Assembly (NCBI GenBank): GCA_937959125.1
Contig: CALGQU010000021.1
Location: 1-43,792 of the forward strand
Length of the DNA stretch: 43,792 nt
Reading direction: 5' to 3'
Source: an uncultured Croceitalea sp.
Lineage (GTDB): Bacteria; Bacteroidota; Bacteroidia; Flavobacteriales; Flavobacteriaceae
Each line of letters starts with the position of its first letter. The first letter of the stretch is position 1. The notes beneath the pieces are model-generated. The model had not been told where the DNA came from. It saw only the letters and a list, made by a program, of their open reading frames with translations, and ran no database searches. Shown piece after piece: positions 31,704 through 40,916 of this stretch. A program made the position numbers and the translations under genes.

Positions 31704-32836
31704 GCCGGTTGTTTTTCATAGAGGGGCAAATCAAAACAAAAAGAACTGCCCTCACCTACGGTGCTTTTAATGTTCAACACGCCTCCGTTTTTTTGGATAA
31801 ATGCTTGGCATAACACCAGTCCTAGTCCGGTGCCAGGTTCATTTTCAGTACCTAGTTTACTAAAGTGTTCGTTAGGATTCAAGATTTTTTGAATATCCTC
31901 TTCGGGAATTCCCTGACCGTTGTCCGTAACCGAAATCGTAAGACGATCTTCGTTGGATACCCCATCAATGGAAATCACTCCTTTGATAGGTGTAAACTTT
32001 ATGGCGTTGGACACTAAATTTCGTAATACGGTTTTAATGGTATTCAGATCTGCATAGACGAACACCTCTTTTTCTATCGTATTCACCAGTTGTATTTGCT
32101 TTTGCTCGCTACCTAACTTCAATAACCTAAAGGTTTGCTCCACCAGCTCATGGATATCCACCTGTTCTGGTATGATCTGTATTTTATCACTTTCAGATTT
32201 TGCCCAACCCAAAAGGTTCTGCAACAGGTTTAGGGACTCGTCCATGGTTTTTAGGAGCTCCATAACTGTATTGTCCAAAAAATCATCGGTTTTATGATCA
32301 ATGATTCCCCTAAGGATAAAGTCCATCTTTAGTTTTGCCGCACTTAAAGGAGAGCGCAAGTCATGCCCAATAATGGAGAACATACGATCCTTGAGCATGT
32401 TGGATTGCTTAAGGTTTTCTGCTTGCAGTTCAATTTGGTTTTTTGCCCGTATGAGCTCTACATGGGTCTGTATCCGAGCAACAAGTTCATGTTCGTTAAA
32501 AGGTTTGGTCACATAGTCTACCCCACCCACTTCAAAACCTTTTACTTTGTCCCGTACCTGTACTTTTCCGGTTAGAAAAATAACAGGGATGTTTTTATAA
32601 GCGGGGATTTGTTTTAGTTTTTCGCAAAGATCAAAACCTTCAATTTCGGGCATGATGACATCCAAAAGGATAAGATCCGGAACGCCTTCGTCCAGTAATT
32701 CAAAAAATGTGCTTTCCGCGCTGGTACCTTTAAAGGTTATCTCATTTTTTTCCAGAATAAAACGGAGAAGTTCAATATTCAGCTGTTCATCATCAACAGC
32801 AATAATATAGGGTTTTTGGGTAGTTTTTTCTAGCAT
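31700..32836 (-). CDS. Receiver-histidine kinase fusion (REC-HisKA-HATPase)
   Basis: The protein has 378 residues from the ATG at 32836; a GTG at 32857 would add seven residues. The N-terminal receiver (about 8-130) has DDE at 15-17, phospho-Asp59 in DLILLDVIMPEIEGF and Lys111 in YVTKPFNEHEL. HisKA follows with His158 in IGHDLRSP, then HATPase with DNGQGIPEEDI and GTGLGLVLCQAF. There is no membrane segment, so it is probably a cytosolic relay kinase that responds to an upstream kinase through its receiver. It is convergent with the EPS operon and lies between it and the rfb genes, so it may be one of the regulators of polymer synthesis. Confidence 0.92.
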   Translation of the reverse strand: MLEKTTQKPYIIAVDDEQLNIELLRFILEKNEITFKGTSAESTFFELLDEGVPDLILLDVIMPEIEGFDLCEKLKQIPAYKNIPVIFLTGKVQVRDKVKGFEVGGVDYVTKPFNEHELVARIQTHVELIRAKNQIELQAENLKQSNMLKDRMFSIIGHDLRSPLSAAKLKMDFILRGIIDHKTDDFLDNTVMELLKTMDESLNLLQNLLGWAKSESDKIQIIPEQVDIHELVEQTFRLLKLGSEQKQIQLVNTIEKEVFVYADLNTIKTVLRNLVSNAIKFTPIKGVISIDGVSNEDRLTISVTDNGQGIPEEDIQKILNPNEHFSKLGTENEPGTGLGLVLCQAFIQKNGGVLNIKSTVGEGSSFCFDLPLYEKQPA

Positions 32837-33226
32837 ATAAACTATAGTGAACAGCACTAAAGTAAGAAAAATACTTCATTACTATAACGTATAATGGTAA
32901 TGTTTGTCTTTGATTTTGTTAATTCATTGGCGGGCTTGTTTTTAAAGTAGTACCTTATTCCTTTGGGGAATGGCAGTAGGGTAGTAGTACTAATGATTTG
33001 TAACCCCTAGAAGTATTAAAAAAGGAACCCTAGTTTTGTTGTACAGGGATATATATGAACATGTAAGATGAATAAGGAAAGAAAATCTTGGTAGCTTAAG
33101 GAGTGGGCGGGTATCCATGGATTACTGGAATGCTGCCTTCTACCACCAAAAATTAGACTTTCACAACATTAATTGAAGTGACCTAATAAGTAAGATTATA
33201 TTTACAAAAAATGTAATACAAAATTC
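32837..33226. other. 390-bp divergent intergenic region
   Basis: This lies between the minus-strand receiver-kinase and rfbB. It contains an inverted repeat AAGTA-N7-TACTT at 32860-32876 (shorter spacer than the shared dyad), a TAGTTTTG box at 33031-33038 on the plus strand that fits TAnnTTTG, and the shared TTTCACAAC/dyad element at 33159-33209 next to rfbB. No open reading frame or RNA gene is evident. Confidence 0.6.
33159..33209 (+). promoter_or_regulatory. Shared regulatory element, variant B copy 2 (rfb operon)
   Basis: TTTCACAAC is at 33159-33167 and AAGTAA-N8-TTACAA at 33188-33207 (GTAA/TTAC arms), 19 nt before rfbB. The last 20 bases match the copy before ugd at 19 positions, and the 31-base box-to-dyad distance is identical. 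No TAnnTTTG box coincides with the dyad here, unlike at ugd. Confidence 0.6.
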
Positions 33227-34264
33227 ATGGTACCCATTTTAGTGACAGGCGGAGCAGGATTCATAGGCTCCAATTTTGTACCCTATTTTTTAAAGGCACA
33301 TGGTAATGTACAGCTCATCAATATCGATTTGCTTACCTATGCCGGTGATTTGGAAAATCTCAAAGAAATAGAAGAACATGAACGGTACACCTTTGTGGAA
33401 GGTGATATCTGTGATAGGGCATTAATAGCTTCCTTATTTGAGAAATACGATATTCAAGGTGTTATCCATTTTGCCGCGGAATCCCATGTTGACAATTCCA
33501 TCACCGATCCAGATGCTTTTATGCGGACCAATATTATGGGAACGTTCAATCTTTTGGACGTTGCTAAAAATCATTGGATGGTGGGTCCCGGTATTTATAA
33601 GGAAGCCTACAAACATTCCAGGTTTCATCATGTGTCAACGGATGAGGTTTATGGAACTTTAGGCAAAGAGGGACTGTTTATGGAAACGACACCCTATGCA
33701 CCCAACAGTCCATATAGTGCCTCCAAAGCGTCATCAGATTTTATCGTACGTAGTTATCACCATACCTACGGTATGAACGTGGTTACTACCAACTGCTCCA
33801 ACAATTATGGACCAAAGCAGCATGATGAAAAACTGATTCCGACCATTATACGTAAAGCCTTGGCCGGGGACGATATTCCCATTTACGGGGACGGTTCCAA
33901 TATTAGGGATTGGCTCTATGTCCTGGACCATTGTAAAGGTATCGATTTGGCGTACTATAAAGGAACCACCGGGGAAACCTATAATATTGGCGGGCGTAAC
34001 GAACGTAATAATGTGTATATAGCCCAAAAGGTCTGTGCCATTTTAGATAAAAAGCATCCTAGGGCAGGTGGCAAGGGATATCAAGAATTGATTACTTACG
34101 TTAAGGATAGGGCAGGGCATGATTTTAGATATGCCATAGATGCGACTAAAATTGAAAATGAACTGGGTTGGAAAGCCGACGAGAATTTTGAAACGGGAAT
34201 TGAAAAAACCGTGGACTGGTATTTGAACCGCTACGTAGAAAAGAAAAAATCAAGCCTAGCCTAA
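33227..34264 (+). CDS. rfbB: dTDP-glucose 4,6-dehydratase
   Basis: The 345-residue protein is a short-chain dehydrogenase-type enzyme. It has the NAD-binding TGGAGFIGSNF (residues 7-17), HFAAESHVDNSI with the catalytic region, STDEVYGTLG, and YxxxK in YSASKASSDF. It converts dTDP-glucose to dTDP-4-keto-6-deoxyglucose, the second step of dTDP-L-rhamnose synthesis. The order rfbB-rfbA-rfbC-rfbD forms a complete pathway set with short gaps (17, 4 and 18 nt). It is preceded by the shared dyad element. Confidence 0.95.
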   Translation: MVPILVTGGAGFIGSNFVPYFLKAHGNVQLINIDLLTYAGDLENLKEIEEHERYTFVEGDICDRALIASLFEKYDIQGVIHFAAESHVDNSITDPDAFMRTNIMGTFNLLDVAKNHWMVGPGIYKEAYKHSRFHHVSTDEVYGTLGKEGLFMETTPYAPNSPYSASKASSDFIVRSYHHTYGMNVVTTNCSNNYGPKQHDEKLIPTIIRKALAGDDIPIYGDGSNIRDWLYVLDHCKGIDLAYYKGTTGETYNIGGRNERNNVYIAQKVCAILDKKHPRAGGKGYQELITYVKDRAGHDFRYAIDATKIENELGWKADENFETGIEKTVDWYLNRYVEKKKSSLA

Positions 34265-34281
34265 GCACATAGAATAACAGC

Positions 34282-35142
34282 ATGAAAGGAATAATATTAG
34301 CAGGGGGGTCTGGCACCAGATTACACCCATTGACCTTGGCAGTAAGCAAACAGCTGATGCCCATTTATGATAAACCAATGATTTACTACCCGCTTTCCAC
34401 CTTGTTGGAATCCGGGATATGGGAAATATTGATCATTTCTACACCCCATGACCTGCCTTTGTTCCAAAAACTATTGGGAGATGGTAGAAAATATGGATGT
34501 CGTTTTGAGTATGCCGTGCAAGAAGAACCCAATGGACTGGCGCAAGCTTTTTTAATTGGGGAAAAATTTATTGGAAAAGATAAAGTTGCCCTTATTTTGG
34601 GGGATAACATTTTTTATGGAACCGGCCTTGAAGACCTCTTGCAATCCAATAACAATCCGGATGGCGGCATAATCTACGCCTATCATGTGAACGACCCAGA
34701 GCGCTATGGGGTTGTGGAGTTTGATGAAAACGGGAAAGCCATTTCCATTGAAGAAAAACCGCAGCAACCAAAATCGAACTATGCGGTTCCGGGCATCTAT
34801 TTTTATGACAATGATGTGGTGGACATCGCAAAAAATATAAAACCAAGTTCGCGGGGAGAATTGGAAATTACCGATGTCAACCGGGAGTACCTAAGGCGTG
34901 GAAAATTAAAAGTGAGCATTATGGATAGGGGTACCGCTTGGCTGGATACCGGTACGTTTGCCTCCTTAATGCAGGCAGGTCAATTTGTACAGGTCATAGA
35001 AGAACGACAGGGGCTTAAAATAGGAGCCATTGAATCTGCCGCCTATAAAATGGGTTACATAACAAAAAACCAGTTTAAAAAGCTTACGGAACCCTTTTTA
35101 AAGAGTGGTTACAGCAAGCGATTGTTAGAAGTTATATCTTAA
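34282..35142 (+). CDS. rfbA: Glucose-1-phosphate thymidylyltransferase
   Basis: The 286-residue length is normal for RfbA. The nucleotide-binding signature is [11 protein letters not shown] (residues 8-18), followed by [29 protein letters not shown] with the metal-binding Asp, and [20 protein letters not shown]. It makes dTDP-glucose from dTTP and glucose-1-phosphate, the first step of the pathway. It is in an operon with the dehydratase before it and the epimerase after it. Confidence 0.96.
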   Translation: MKGIILAGGSGTRLHPLTLAVSKQLMPIYDKPMIYYPLSTLLESGIWEILIISTPHDLPLFQKLLGDGRKYGCRFEYAVQEEPNGLAQAFLIGEKFIGKDKVALILGDNIFYGTGLEDLLQSNNNPDGGIIYAYHVNDPERYGVVEFDENGKAISIEEKPQQPKSNYAVPGIYFYDNDVVDIAKNIKPSSRGELEITDVNREYLRRGKLKVSIMDRGTAWLDTGTFASLMQAGQFVQVIEERQGLKIGAIESAAYKMGYITKNQFKKLTEPFLKSGYSKRLLEVIS

Positions 35143-35146
35143 GCTT

Positions 35147-35695
35147 ATGAAAATCATAAAAACGGCCATTAAGGATTGCCTGGTTTTGGAACCTACGGTT
35201 TTTGAGGATGAACGCGGTTACTTTTTTGAAAGTTTTAACCAAGAGAAGTTTGAACGGGAATCTGGGTTAAAACCCTACTTTGTGCAGGACAACCAATCGC
35301 TTTCCATAAAAGGGGTGCTTAGGGGACTCCATTTTCAGAAAGGGGAACATGCCCAAGCAAAATTAGTGCGTGCCGTAGCAGGGGAAGTATTGGATGTGGC
35401 CGTAGATATCAGAAAAGATTCCGAAACCTTTGGTAAGGTGGTCACCACGGTACTGTCTTCAGAAAATAAAAAACAAATGTTCGTTCCAAGGGGATGTGCC
35501 CATGGTTTTGTTACGCTCAGTGATGAAGCCATTTTCTTTTACAAATGCGATAATTTTTACAATAAAGCATATGAAGGAGGAGTTTTATTTAACGACCCGG
35601 AATTTGATATAGATTGGATCTTGGACGAGTCGGAATTGATTATTTCGGAAAAAGATAGGGCCTTGCCCAATTTTAACCGCCTTATTTTAACATAA
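35147..35695 (+). CDS. rfbC: dTDP-4-dehydrorhamnose 3,5-epimerase
   Basis: The 182-residue cupin enzyme has VFEDERGYFFESFNQEKFE, FVQDNQSLSIKGVLRGLHFQ with the catalytic His, FVPRGCAHGFVTLSDEAIFFYKCDNFY, and a C-terminal FNDPEFDIDW. All core features of RfbC are present. It epimerises C3 and C5 of the 4-keto sugar before reduction by RfbD. It starts 4 nt after rfbA. Confidence 0.95.
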   Translation: MKIIKTAIKDCLVLEPTVFEDERGYFFESFNQEKFERESGLKPYFVQDNQSLSIKGVLRGLHFQKGEHAQAKLVRAVAGEVLDVAVDIRKDSETFGKVVTTVLSSENKKQMFVPRGCAHGFVTLSDEAIFFYKCDNFYNKAYEGGVLFNDPEFDIDWILDESELIISEKDRALPNFNRLILT

Positions 35696-35713
35696 TAACC
35701 AAAAGCAATCCGC

Positions 35714-36580
35714 ATGAACATTTTAGTTACGGGAGCATCAGGACAACTGGGCAGTACCATAAAAGCTATGGTACGGGATTTGTCCGGGGATTTTAATTTT
35801 GTTTTTAAATCCTCAGCCGAATTGGATGTTACGGATTTTGAGGAAGTGCATACCGCCTTCCACCAAAAAAAGTTCGCCTATTGCATCAATTGTGCGGCCT
35901 ATACCCATGTGGACAATGCAGAGACGGAGACGGAAAAGGCGCAACGTATCAATAGTACCGGTGCGCGAAACTTGGCCTTGAATTGCAAGGATACCGCTAC
36001 GGTTCTGATCCACATTTCCACGGATTTTGTGTTTGATGGCTATTTGAACGAGCCTTATAAAGAAGATGATATTGCCAGGCCTATTGGTTTTTATGGCGAT
36101 ACCAAATACAAAGGGGAACGCGCCATCATCAACAATCTAGAAGAACATTTTATATTGAGGACGTCCTGGTTGTATTCAGAATTTGGCACTAATTTTATGA
36201 AGACCATGGTACGTTTAGGAACGGAACGAGACCAACTTTCCGTGGTTTACGACCAAGTGGGAACGCCCACCTACACTAAGGATTTGGTGCAGCTTATTTT
36301 TCATATCATCGCCTTAAAAAGTGAGGCTTACGGCGTGTACCATTATAGTAATGAAGGCGTAGCCAGTTGGTACGACTTTGCCAAAGCCATTTTTGATCAG
36401 CAACAGCTTACGGTTGCGCTGAACCCTATTTTATCATCCGAATACCCAACGGCTGCTGAGCGGCCAAAATTCAGCGTGTTGGATAAGGGCAAGGTAAAAA
36501 CCACCTTTGGTATTGGCATACCCCATTGGAAGGATAGCCTAACGGTGGCCTTAAAAGCCTACAACAAAATTCCTGTTTAA
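35714..36580 (+). CDS. rfbD: dTDP-4-dehydrorhamnose reductase
   Basis: The 288-residue protein has the NAD(P)-binding TGASGQLGSTI (residues 6-16), NCAAYTHVDNAETE, ISTDFVFDG and YGDTKYKGE (YxxxK). It also has a late YHYSNEGVASWYDFAKAIF, standard for RfbD. It makes dTDP-L-rhamnose. Together with ugd, it indicates that the polymer, or another surface glycan, contains rhamnose and glucuronate or derivatives. Its last four bases overlap the end of the convergent DUF4407 gene. Confidence 0.95.
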   Translation: MNILVTGASGQLGSTIKAMVRDLSGDFNFVFKSSAELDVTDFEEVHTAFHQKKFAYCINCAAYTHVDNAETETEKAQRINSTGARNLALNCKDTATVLIHISTDFVFDGYLNEPYKEDDIARPIGFYGDTKYKGERAIINNLEEHFILRTSWLYSEFGTNFMKTMVRLGTERDQLSVVYDQVGTPTYTKDLVQLIFHIIALKSEAYGVYHYSNEGVASWYDFAKAIFDQQQLTVALNPILSSEYPTAAERPKFSVLDKGKVKTTFGIGIPHWKDSLTVALKAYNKIPV

Positions 36581-37677
36581 AGCCCTTTGGTCTGGGTTTG
36601 ATGAAAAGCATTGGCTTGAAGACGTAAGAGCTCCTCCGCTTTTTCTTTTTTGTATCGATAGAGTTCTTCTTCGGATTTAATATCCTCATAAATTTCTTGG
36701 TTCATCGCAGAATCCGTGGCCATCAGTAGTTTTCGTTGCGCCACTTTTTGGGTCACCCAGGTAGCAACAACACTTTCGGCCTCCTCTACTTTAAAATCGT
36801 ATTCCCCTTTGGGGGCTAACAGCTTGGCAATGATAGGTGCCGTTTCTATAGACAAAAACAAAAGGAATATAAAAAAGGAAGGTAACCAGGGAAGTTTGTC
36901 CAATGCATTAATACGTGCCATAAGACCATCAAAACCATCAATGATGGGTTGCGAAGAAACTACAGCACTACCATACGCTTGATCTAAGGCTGTTATCTGG
37001 TTTTCCAAACCTGCAATTTTGGCCGCATTGGTCTCCTTTAAGGCCTGTAGCTCTTGCAGGTAAGCATCATGTTTTTCCCGTTTTTCCTTATAAACGGGAC
37101 CTTTACCTAAAAGGCCGGTACCGGCGGTACCTTCGGCTTCTGAAATATAGGTGTTATATAGGGCGTTGGTTTCCGCCTCTTTTGTGCTAATTTCATTTTT
37201 TAAAGCGGTAATTTCCCCTTGTAAGGCCTCCTTCTTGGGCGTATACTGTAGGGCCAACTGTTCCTTGTTTTCCAAGGTCATTGCATTCTTTTCTTCCAGT
37301 AAAACCTGATTGATTTCCTTTTCAAAAATCTTCATTTCCAAAGGTTTGGAAATTACTATGGCAATGATGACCGCTAGGACAATCCGCGGAGCCGCCTGTA
37401 GTAGTTCACTTTTAAAACTATCCTTTTTCTTAATGGTAGAAACAATATAGCGATCTAGGTTAAAAATTAGCAAGCCCCAAATAAAGCCAAAGAAAATAGC
37501 GGTATATACGTTGTCAAAAACAGTATAAAGGGCGTAACCACTGGCTATAAATGCCATTACGGCCGTAAAGAATACCGTGGCGCCAATGCCTGCATATTTG
37601 TTTCGCTCGCCATTGGAACAATTGGAAAGAATGTCCGTGTCCGCTCCGGAACAGAAGATAAAAAATCGTTGTAACAT
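36577..37677 (-). CDS. DUF4407 family membrane protein
   Basis: The 366-residue protein starts FFIFCSGADTDILSNCSNGERNKYAGIGATVFFTAVMAF and contains FIWGLLIFNLDRYIVSTIKK, both hallmarks of DUF4407. It has about four membrane helices (three in the first 110 residues, one at about 265-285). A long coiled coil (about 125-240) lies between the third and fourth, and a charged C-terminal helix follows. Function is unknown. It is not linked by strand to the rfb operon, and its stop overlaps that of rfbD. Confidence 0.88.
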   Translation of the reverse strand: MLQRFFIFCSGADTDILSNCSNGERNKYAGIGATVFFTAVMAFIASGYALYTVFDNVYTAIFFGFIWGLLIFNLDRYIVSTIKKKDSFKSELLQAAPRIVLAVIIAIVISKPLEMKIFEKEINQVLLEEKNAMTLENKEQLALQYTPKKEALQGEITALKNEISTKEAETNALYNTYISEAEGTAGTGLLGKGPVYKEKREKHDAYLQELQALKETNAAKIAGLENQITALDQAYGSAVVSSQPIIDGFDGLMARINALDKLPWLPSFFIFLLFLSIETAPIIAKLLAPKGEYDFKVEEAESVVATWVTQKVAQRKLLMATDSAMNQEIYEDIKSEEELYRYKKEKAEELLRLQANAFHQTQTKGL

Positions 37678-37696
37678 GATAGTGCTCGTTTTGGTT

Positions 37697-37725
37697 TTAT
37701 CCTTCGACTGGGCTTAGGACAGGTT
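37697..37725. repeat. Dispersed flavobacterial intergenic repeat fragment
   Basis: The sequence around CCTTCGACTGGGCTTAGGAC resembles the short 'ttcgactgcgctcagg' type repeat common between flavobacterial genes. A related but differently oriented fragment occurs at 43700-43717. It lies in the gap between the DUF4407 gene and the M56 gene terminator and has no known function. Confidence 0.45.
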
Positions 37726-37764
37726 CTTTATATGGAACGCAAGTATTGGAGAATTGTTACAGAA

Positions 37765-37787
37765 AAAGCCTTCTAAATGAAGGCTTT
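37765..37787 (-). terminator. Intrinsic terminator of the BlaI/M56 operon
   Basis: AAAGCCTTC (37765-37773) and GAAGGCTTT (37779-37787) form a perfect 9-bp stem with a 5-nt loop. Read on the minus strand, the stem is followed by TTTTCT, a usable U-tract. It lies 24 nt after the M56 stop codon, so it terminates the minus-strand operon. Confidence 0.75.
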
Positions 37788-37811
37788 AACATGGATTTAT
37801 GTAAATCCGGC

Positions 37812-39557
37812 TTATAGATTTTTACTGATTTTGACCACGGGCCGCTCTTTATTCCTTTTTGTGGTGCTAATACTTAAATCCGGATTTTTCTTTAGCAGGG
37901 TGATTGCCTCGTCCGCACTGATTTCTTTGCGTTTATAATAAAAGGTAGCGTCCTTTTTGGCCATTTCAATAATATGGTCCAATGGATTTGGCTTTGGTGG
38001 TGCTGGGGGTTGTGGTGGTGCAGGGACAACACTTTTTCTACTTGGAACTACTTTAGGTGCTTCGGTTTTTTGCGGAGTTGGGGTTTTGGTACCCTTTACC
38101 GTCTTAGGGGCCTGTGTACTTTTTGGTGAATGGAATTTTTCTATTGAGATAGGTTGGGGTGGTTGTGGCGGTTCTGGAAAATCCGGGAAAGGCTCGGCAT
38201 CCGCTTTCTGCTTGTCAGACATTATGCTATAGATATACTCCAACCGTTCTACATCACCTTTAAGGATACGCATCTTACTGCGGTCCATCTCATTGTATTT
38301 TTTTGCCAAGGCGTTGTATTCCGCCATAAGCTTCCTAGAGGCGCCTTCCTGAATATTCTTTTCATATCCATCGGGAAAAATACGCGTTCCCTCGTTCGAT
38401 TTTGAAAAGTGGGTTTTTTGGAATTCCGTCTCTACCTTTTTCAAAAAGGAAAGCGGGGTATTGCTAAAGTTGGCCATTACGGGAATGGCGGTGTATTCCG
38501 TTTCTTCCCAACTTTTGGTCAAGGCGTCAACAGTTGTCGCAAAGGAATTTAAAGGTACTTTTTTACCGTTAAGGATGATTTCGCCATTTGCGATCAACAG
38601 TATGAATTGTTTATCGACAGGGTTTTGAATTGTCAGAATGTTATCCAATGTTGATTGTTCTTGGATAGTTTTTGTTTCACTAAACCCAAACAATAAAAGG
38701 GCTACTACGGGCAAGGCCAACGCGCTGCGAAGTGCCAAGGCTTTTTTAGAACTTGTTTTTTTCATGATTTTAAATCGTTTTTTGATTGATGAATAATTTA
38801 TGGCATTGGCCATACTGACTGACTGATATTTACGCGCACTTTCCTGTGATAAGTAAGAAAGCAGTGTATTTTGATAGTGGTTGGGCGTTTGTGTCTTTTT
38901 GATGACTTCACTGTCCGCTAGAAATTCGTGATTGAGTTTTACCGCATTTTTGATCAAGTATACCATAGGATTAAACCAAAAGACGACTTGCAGGATTTCC
39001 ATAAGAACCACATCCAAGCTATGACGTTGTCTGGCATGGACTTCCTCATGCAATAGCACCTCTTTGGGAATACGGTTTTCTTCAAATTGCTTTTTGTTTA
39101 AAAAGATGTAGTTAAAAAAAGTATGTGGAGGTAATAATGGTTGGAGCAAGACTTTGGTGACCAATTTTTCCTTTAGCTTGGTATTGTTCCGAACACGCTT
39201 TAGAATCTGGTAAAGATTCTTAAGAAAACGAAATCCGAACAAAAGTACGCCCAAACCATATATTGTAAACAATAGCAGGTTCCAATTAATGGTGTCCATA
39301 TCTGTTGCTGGAGCAGGCATTATGGGCGTTTCGATGAACATTTCTACACCATCGGAGGGTTGCACCGTACTAATAACGGGAGCCTCATAGCGAACATATT
39401 CCGTAAAAACAAGGGATGGAATAATTAGGGAACAAAGCACGGCAAAGAGCAAAAACCCTCTCTTAAAATGATGATGGCTTAAGTTTTCCAAGAAAAGCTT
39501 GTAAAAACCCCAGAGAACAAAAAGGCAGGCAATGGACTTTAAAATATACGTTTCCAT
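37812..39557 (-). CDS. M56-family metallopeptidase (BlaR1-like sensor)
   Basis: The 581-residue protein has four membrane helices in its first 300 residues. The zinc-protease motif HEEVH lies at about residues 154-158 (in VLLHEEVHARQRHSLD), with a downstream WFNPMVYLIKNAVKLNHEFLADSEV that supplies the remaining ligand. The C-terminal periplasmic part is not a penicillin-binding domain. It has a Pro-rich stretch (about 467-535) and a short terminal domain with TLLKKNPDLSISTTKRN. This is the flavobacterial BlaR1-like type, paired with a BlaI repressor, which it probably cleaves or relieves in response to an unknown signal. It follows the repressor gene by 2 nt. Confidence 0.9.
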   Translation of the reverse strand: METYILKSIACLFVLWGFYKLFLENLSHHHFKRGFLLFAVLCSLIIPSLVFTEYVRYEAPVISTVQPSDGVEMFIETPIMPAPATDMDTINWNLLLFTIYGLGVLLFGFRFLKNLYQILKRVRNNTKLKEKLVTKVLLQPLLPPHTFFNYIFLNKKQFEENRIPKEVLLHEEVHARQRHSLDVVLMEILQVVFWFNPMVYLIKNAVKLNHEFLADSEVIKKTQTPNHYQNTLLSYLSQESARKYQSVSMANAINYSSIKKRFKIMKKTSSKKALALRSALALPVVALLLFGFSETKTIQEQSTLDNILTIQNPVDKQFILLIANGEIILNGKKVPLNSFATTVDALTKSWEETEYTAIPVMANFSNTPLSFLKKVETEFQKTHFSKSNEGTRIFPDGYEKNIQEGASRKLMAEYNALAKKYNEMDRSKMRILKGDVERLEYIYSIMSDKQKADAEPFPDFPEPPQPPQPISIEKFHSPKSTQAPKTVKGTKTPTPQKTEAPKVVPSRKSVVPAPPQPPAPPKPNPLDHIIEMAKKDATFYYKRKEISADEAITLLKKNPDLSISTTKRNKERPVVKISKNL

Positions 39558-39559
39558 AG

Positions 39560-39925
39560 TTATTTTTTTTCCAGTTCGTTGTCAATGATTTTTTTTAATT
39601 CTTCCAACTCACTTTTGCTTAGATCTGTGGATCGGGTAAAGAACGAAGCAAATTGGGAAGGACTATCGTTAAAGAAGTTTTTGATGAGCCCGTTGACGTG
39701 TTTGGAAAAGTAGTCCTTCTTTTTGACCAAAGGATAGTATTCCCTGGAGCGTCCAAAACTTTTATAGGCCACAAAACCTTTATCCGTCATTCGCTTTAAT
39801 AGCGTTGCTACCGTAGTGGTGGCAGGCTTTGGTTCTTGGTAGGCATCCAGCAAATCTTTCATAAAAGCTTTTTTTTGCTTCCATAAAATATTCATCAACT
39901 CTTCTTCTGATTTTGACAACTGCAC
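39560..39925 (-). CDS. BlaI/MecI-family transcriptional repressor
   Basis: This 121-residue winged-helix repressor has the family N-terminus in LSKSEEELMNILWKQKKAFMKDLLDAY, then TTTVATLLKRMTDKGFVAYKSFGRSREYYPLV (recognition helix and wing). A C-terminal dimerisation and cleavage region follows. I place the start at the GTG at 39925, which gives MQLSKSEEEL and family-normal length. A longer frame from a TTG at 39973 would add 16 atypical residues and run through the operators. Three palindromes lie directly upstream (39926-39989), as expected for autoregulation. It forms an operon with the M56 protease, which should inactivate it. Confidence 0.88.
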   Translation of the reverse strand: MQLSKSEEELMNILWKQKKAFMKDLLDAYQEPKPATTTVATLLKRMTDKGFVAYKSFGRSREYYPLVKKKDYFSKHVNGLIKNFFNDSPSQFASFFTRSTDLSKSELEELKKIIDNELEKK

Positions 39926-39989
39926 TTCTACATGATTAGAATTAACTCTACAAACATAGAGCAAATATTTCAATTCTACAAATGTAGAG
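39926..39989 (-). promoter_or_regulatory. Three BlaI-type operator palindromes
   Basis: Three 16-bp imperfect palindromes occur in a row: TTCTACATGATTAGAA (39926-39941), CTCTACAAACATAGAG (39946-39961) and TTCTACAAATGTAGAG (39974-39989). The last contains TACA-N2-TGTA, the canonical BlaI/MecI half-site pair. They cover the region just before the repressor's GTG, so repressor binding would block its own promoter and ribosome access. Confidence 0.75.
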
Positions 39990-39997
39990 TATTTAAA

Positions 39998-40867
39998 TTA
40001 GTTTTTTTGCGAACGAATAGCTTCTACTACTACCGTTATCATAATAAGAGATCCACCCAAAAATGTGTTTGTAGCCGGGATTTCATTCAGAAAAAAATAG
40101 GCAATGACAATACCGTAGATAGGGAGCATACTGCTAATGATGCTTGCAGTACTTGCCTTAAAGTGCTTAAGGCTATGCACCAGCATGGTATGCCCTAATG
40201 CGGTCGTTAAAACACCCAATAGAATCACATACGGATATTGCGTACTTATGTTCGTTGTTTTATACACAACCAGAACGGGGGCCAGTACTACTGCCACTAT
40301 TAGCAATTGGTGGAACATGAGCATGGTACCGTTATAGTTTTTGACATGTTGTTTGATAATCAACGTTCTAAAGGCCAAGCAAACTGCCGATAATAATCCC
40401 AATAAGATGCCTTGGGTATATTGGCTGTCCAAATCCAACTCTGGTGCCAAAATAGCCACTCCTATGAGCACGAAGCCCCCTAAAATCAAATGGATGCGGT
40501 CCATTTTGGTTTTAAAAAAAAGAGGCTCCATTAAAGCGGTGATTATGGGGTAGGTGTACAAGGACAATAGTGCAATGGCCACATTGGAGAGTTTTAGGGA
40601 GTAGAAATACGTAATCCAATGCCCACCCATAAGCAGTGCGCTAAGCATAAAACTGGGCCAATCTTGTTTACGGTGTAGTTTGAGACTAATGTTTTTATAA
40701 CGACAGTACCCGTATAACAGCACCAAGGCAATGATGCATCGCCACCAAATAACTGCCGGTATAGGCATCTCTATATACTTACCCAGCGCCCCGGATGTAC
40801 TGATCAGTACATTGGCCAAATTAAGCCATAGCAGATTGTGGAGGTGGTTGGTTTTCATTGAGCTCAT
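39998..40867 (-). CDS. EamA/DMT-family transporter
   Basis: The 289-residue protein has about ten membrane helices arranged as two EamA repeats. Motifs include PAVIWWRCIIALVLLYGY, GGHWITYFYSLKLSNVAIALLSLYTYPIITALMEPLFF and LTTALGHTMLVHSLKHFKASTASIISSMLPIYGIVIAYFFLNE. The family exports metabolites or amino acids; the substrate is unknown. A second ATG at 40858 is an alternative start. It precedes the BlaI operators, which begin 9 nt downstream of its stop, so it is probably transcribed separately from the repressor gene. Confidence 0.9.
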   Translation of the reverse strand: MSSMKTNHLHNLLWLNLANVLISTSGALGKYIEMPIPAVIWWRCIIALVLLYGYCRYKNISLKLHRKQDWPSFMLSALLMGGHWITYFYSLKLSNVAIALLSLYTYPIITALMEPLFFKTKMDRIHLILGGFVLIGVAILAPELDLDSQYTQGILLGLLSAVCLAFRTLIIKQHVKNYNGTMLMFHQLLIVAVVLAPVLVVYKTTNISTQYPYVILLGVLTTALGHTMLVHSLKHFKASTASIISSMLPIYGIVIAYFFLNEIPATNTFLGGSLIMITVVVEAIRSQKN

Positions 40868-40916
40868 TTAAACTTTTCCAATACCTCAAATGTTGTTATA
40901 GCATCCGGAAACAAGA

